Position numbers and translations under genes: made by a program. A stretch of DNA of 6,206 nt from DASUKL01 sp036278755 (GTDB lineage: Bacteria; Chloroflexota; Limnocylindria; Limnocylindrales; CSP1-4). This document shows positions 5,667 to 6,206 of this stretch, in pieces. Location: contig DASUKL010000120.1 of assembly GCA_036278755.1 (NCBI GenBank), positions 1 to 6,206 of the forward strand, given 5' to 3'. Each line of letters begins with the position of its first letter. Positions within the stretch are counted from its first letter, which is position 1. The notes below the pieces were generated by a model. That model was not told where the DNA came from. It searched no databases and saw nothing but the letters and a program-made list of their open reading frames with translations.

Positions 5667-5916
5667 GGCGCCCAGCCTTGGCCAAACAGTGTCGCTTCCG
5701 CACCCTTATGCCCAGGCCCCTCGACGACCACGACCTCTTGGCCACGCTCGAGCCGTCCTTGAGGCCGAGATCGGCGTGGATCCTGGCCATACCCTTCTCC
5801 CAGCGCGCGTATGGCCACCGTCGAGGCCGATCTGGACGATCAGGAGGCGACGACCTCGGCCCGGCCAGGCATAACGCTGCGGATTCGGACGTGTTTGGCC
5901 AGGACTGGGGCCTTCG
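5667..5916. repeat. Head-to-head (inverted) degenerate repeat pair
   Basis: Two copies of one sequence face away from a centre at 5793-5808. The left copy is read on the minus strand from 5792 to about 5667; the right copy is read on the plus strand from 5809 to about 5916. Both start with GTATGGCCA, giving a perfect 9-bp inverted repeat (5784-5792 and 5809-5817). Both continue through GCCGATCT. After a more variable stretch, about 21 bases longer in the left copy, both contain a gapless 33-base block starting GGCATAA, with TGCGGA inside and ending TGTTTGGCC (minus 5712-5680; plus 5868-5900). I count 25 of 33 bases identical. Similarity continues for about 15 bases (GGCCA..G.CTGGG). Read from the ATG in each arm, both would encode similar peptides (MAxxxADL...GIxxRxRxCLAxxG), but substitutions are not biased to third codon positions. 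Confidence 0.7.
5784..5817. repeat. Perfect 9-bp inverted repeat at the centre of the repeat pair
   Basis: TGGCCATAC (5784-5792) and GTATGGCCA (5809-5817) are exact reverse complements separated by 16 bases. As RNA this could form a hairpin; as DNA it could be an operator or a recombination junction. An ATG in each arm points outward. Confidence 0.8.
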
Positions 5917-5939
5917 GGACCCTCAAGCTCGGGCGCGGC

Positions 5940-5972
5940 CCGGATAAGACGCCGCCAGCGGCGTGTTTGGCC
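5940..5972 (+). repeat. Third, partial copy of the repeat with a hairpin
   Basis: CGGATAAGACGC near the start and CGTGTTTGGCC at the end (5962-5972) match the 33-base block of the right arm of the repeat pair (CGTGTTTGGCC at 5890-5900), with a loss of about two bases. Here the middle is a perfect stem: ACGCCG (5949-5954), loop CCAG, CGGCGT (5959-5964), followed by GTTTGG. The short T-run makes it at best a weak terminator. Confidence 0.55.
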
Positions 5973-6023
5973 CATCGCGCCGCGAGTCTGGCGGCCTCCG
6001 GAGGTGCCGGACGCCAGGGCGAC

Positions 6024-6119
6024 CCGGATGACGCCCCCGCCCAGGGACCCTCCGGCCGGATGACGCTCCAGCCGGATGACGCTCCAGCCGGATGACGCTC
6101 CGGCCGGATGACGGTTCGG
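6024..6119. repeat. 16-bp tandem repeat array (six in-phase units)
   Basis: Units starting at 6056 and 6072 are identical (CCGGATGACGCTCCAG). 6088 differs at one base (CCGGATGACGCTCCGG), and 6104 keeps the first ten bases then diverges (CCGGATGACGGTTCGG). Exactly 32 bases before 6056 another CCGGATGACG starts at 6024, so two older, degenerate units (6024 and 6040) keep the same phase. The period is not a multiple of three. The regular spacing of about 1.5 helical turns resembles iterons or operator arrays, but no regulator or origin gene is visible here. Confidence 0.85.
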
Positions 6120-6191
6120 TTCGGACTCATCTGGCCACGCCCGGCCTGAACCTCAGAGCCGGACGGCGGGCGGGCGCTCCCGATCGAACAT

Positions 6192-6206
6192 GTGGACCGT
6201 GTCCAC
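6192..6206. promoter_or_regulatory. Perfect dyad GTGGAC-CGT-GTCCAC at the window edge
   Basis: A 6-bp perfect inverted repeat with a 3-base centre ends at the last base of the window. The symmetry might extend by one more base if the next base is A, since T precedes it. Its form is that of a dimeric regulator operator, probably for a gene to the right that is out of view. No promoter hexamers are recognisable nearby. Confidence 0.4.

Larger units (their letters stand above)
5462..6206. other. Gene-poor, repeat-rich region right of folK
   Basis: No coding frame here shows a recognisable domain. The open frames present (for example plus 5811-6095, minus 5467-5790, 5706-5975 and 5840-6130) run through repeats and use codons rare for this genome (ATA, TGT, TTG). 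The region is made of at least four repeat types, annotated separately, and ends in a perfect dyad at the window edge. No tRNA or CRISPR array is seen. There is no strong intrinsic terminator, although folK must end transcription somewhere here. Confidence 0.7.

Noticed and set aside
4850..5818. Minus-strand open frame (322 codons) across folK
   Set aside because: It is antisense to folK with its full motif set and continues through the 8-bp minisatellite; no domain is visible.
5949..5970. Intrinsic terminator for folK
   Set aside because: The stem is good but only three T residues follow, and it is almost 500 bp from the folK stop.
5811..6095. Small plus-strand gene starting MATVEADL, and its minus-strand partner 5790-5467
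   Set aside because: The two products are alike only through the shared repeat. Substitutions show no codon-position bias, codons are atypical, and the frames run into other repeats. Kept as a repeat finding rather than annotated as genes.
5498..6119. CRISPR array
   Set aside because: Repeat periods are 8 and 16 bp with no unique spacers, and no cas genes are present.
6110..6135. GGTTCGGTTCGGACTC resembling a tRNA T-arm followed by CCA
   Set aside because: No acceptor, D-arm or anticodon stem can be placed in the 60 bases upstream, which are occupied by the 16-bp tandem array.
6185..6198. Full LexA (SOS) box
   Set aside because: Only the left half CGAACAT fits; the right half GGACC does not match GTTCG.

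Overview
This is a GC-rich (roughly 70% by eye) bacterial chromosomal window. Its core is the start of a respiratory complex I (nuo) operon on the minus strand. Base composition, the sequence style of NuoA/B/D and the tight gene packing would fit a Chloroflexota or actinobacterial-type genome. I lean to an uncultured Chloroflexota lineage, but only weakly, because there is no 16S or marker gene here.

Layout, read in the direction of transcription (right to left): positions 3612-4838 hold a 408-residue protein whose N-terminal half looks like a degenerate nucleotidyltransferase (GT-A/CofC/DUF2064-like) and whose C-terminal half I do not recognise. After an 80-bp gap come nuoA (TTG start), nuoB, nuoC, nuoD and the first 195 codons of nuoH, which runs off the left edge. 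These five genes are coupled by overlaps or gaps of 10-13 bp. nuoD is followed directly by nuoH, so the nuoE-F-G genes of the NADH-oxidising arm are missing from their usual place. That is the arrangement of 11-subunit complexes fed by ferredoxin, F420H2 or other donors, although E-F-G could lie elsewhere in the genome. NuoA, B, C, D and H together form the quinone-binding junction between the hydrophilic and membrane arms.

On the plus strand, divergent from the 408-residue gene across 56 bp, is folK (4895-5461, GTG start), the folate pathway pyrophosphokinase, with all its signature motifs.

The right-hand 745 bp (5462-6206) contain no gene I can support but are full of repeats. They hold an 8-bp minisatellite (consensus CCCGAGCC), a head-to-head pair of degenerate ~110-130 bp repeats centred on a perfect 9-bp inverted repeat, a third partial copy with a hairpin, an in-phase 16-bp tandem array, and a perfect 6+3+6 dyad at the window edge. 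The head-to-head pair encodes two similar short peptides, yet the mutation pattern looks like conservation at DNA or RNA level rather than protein level. This region is the least explained part of the window.
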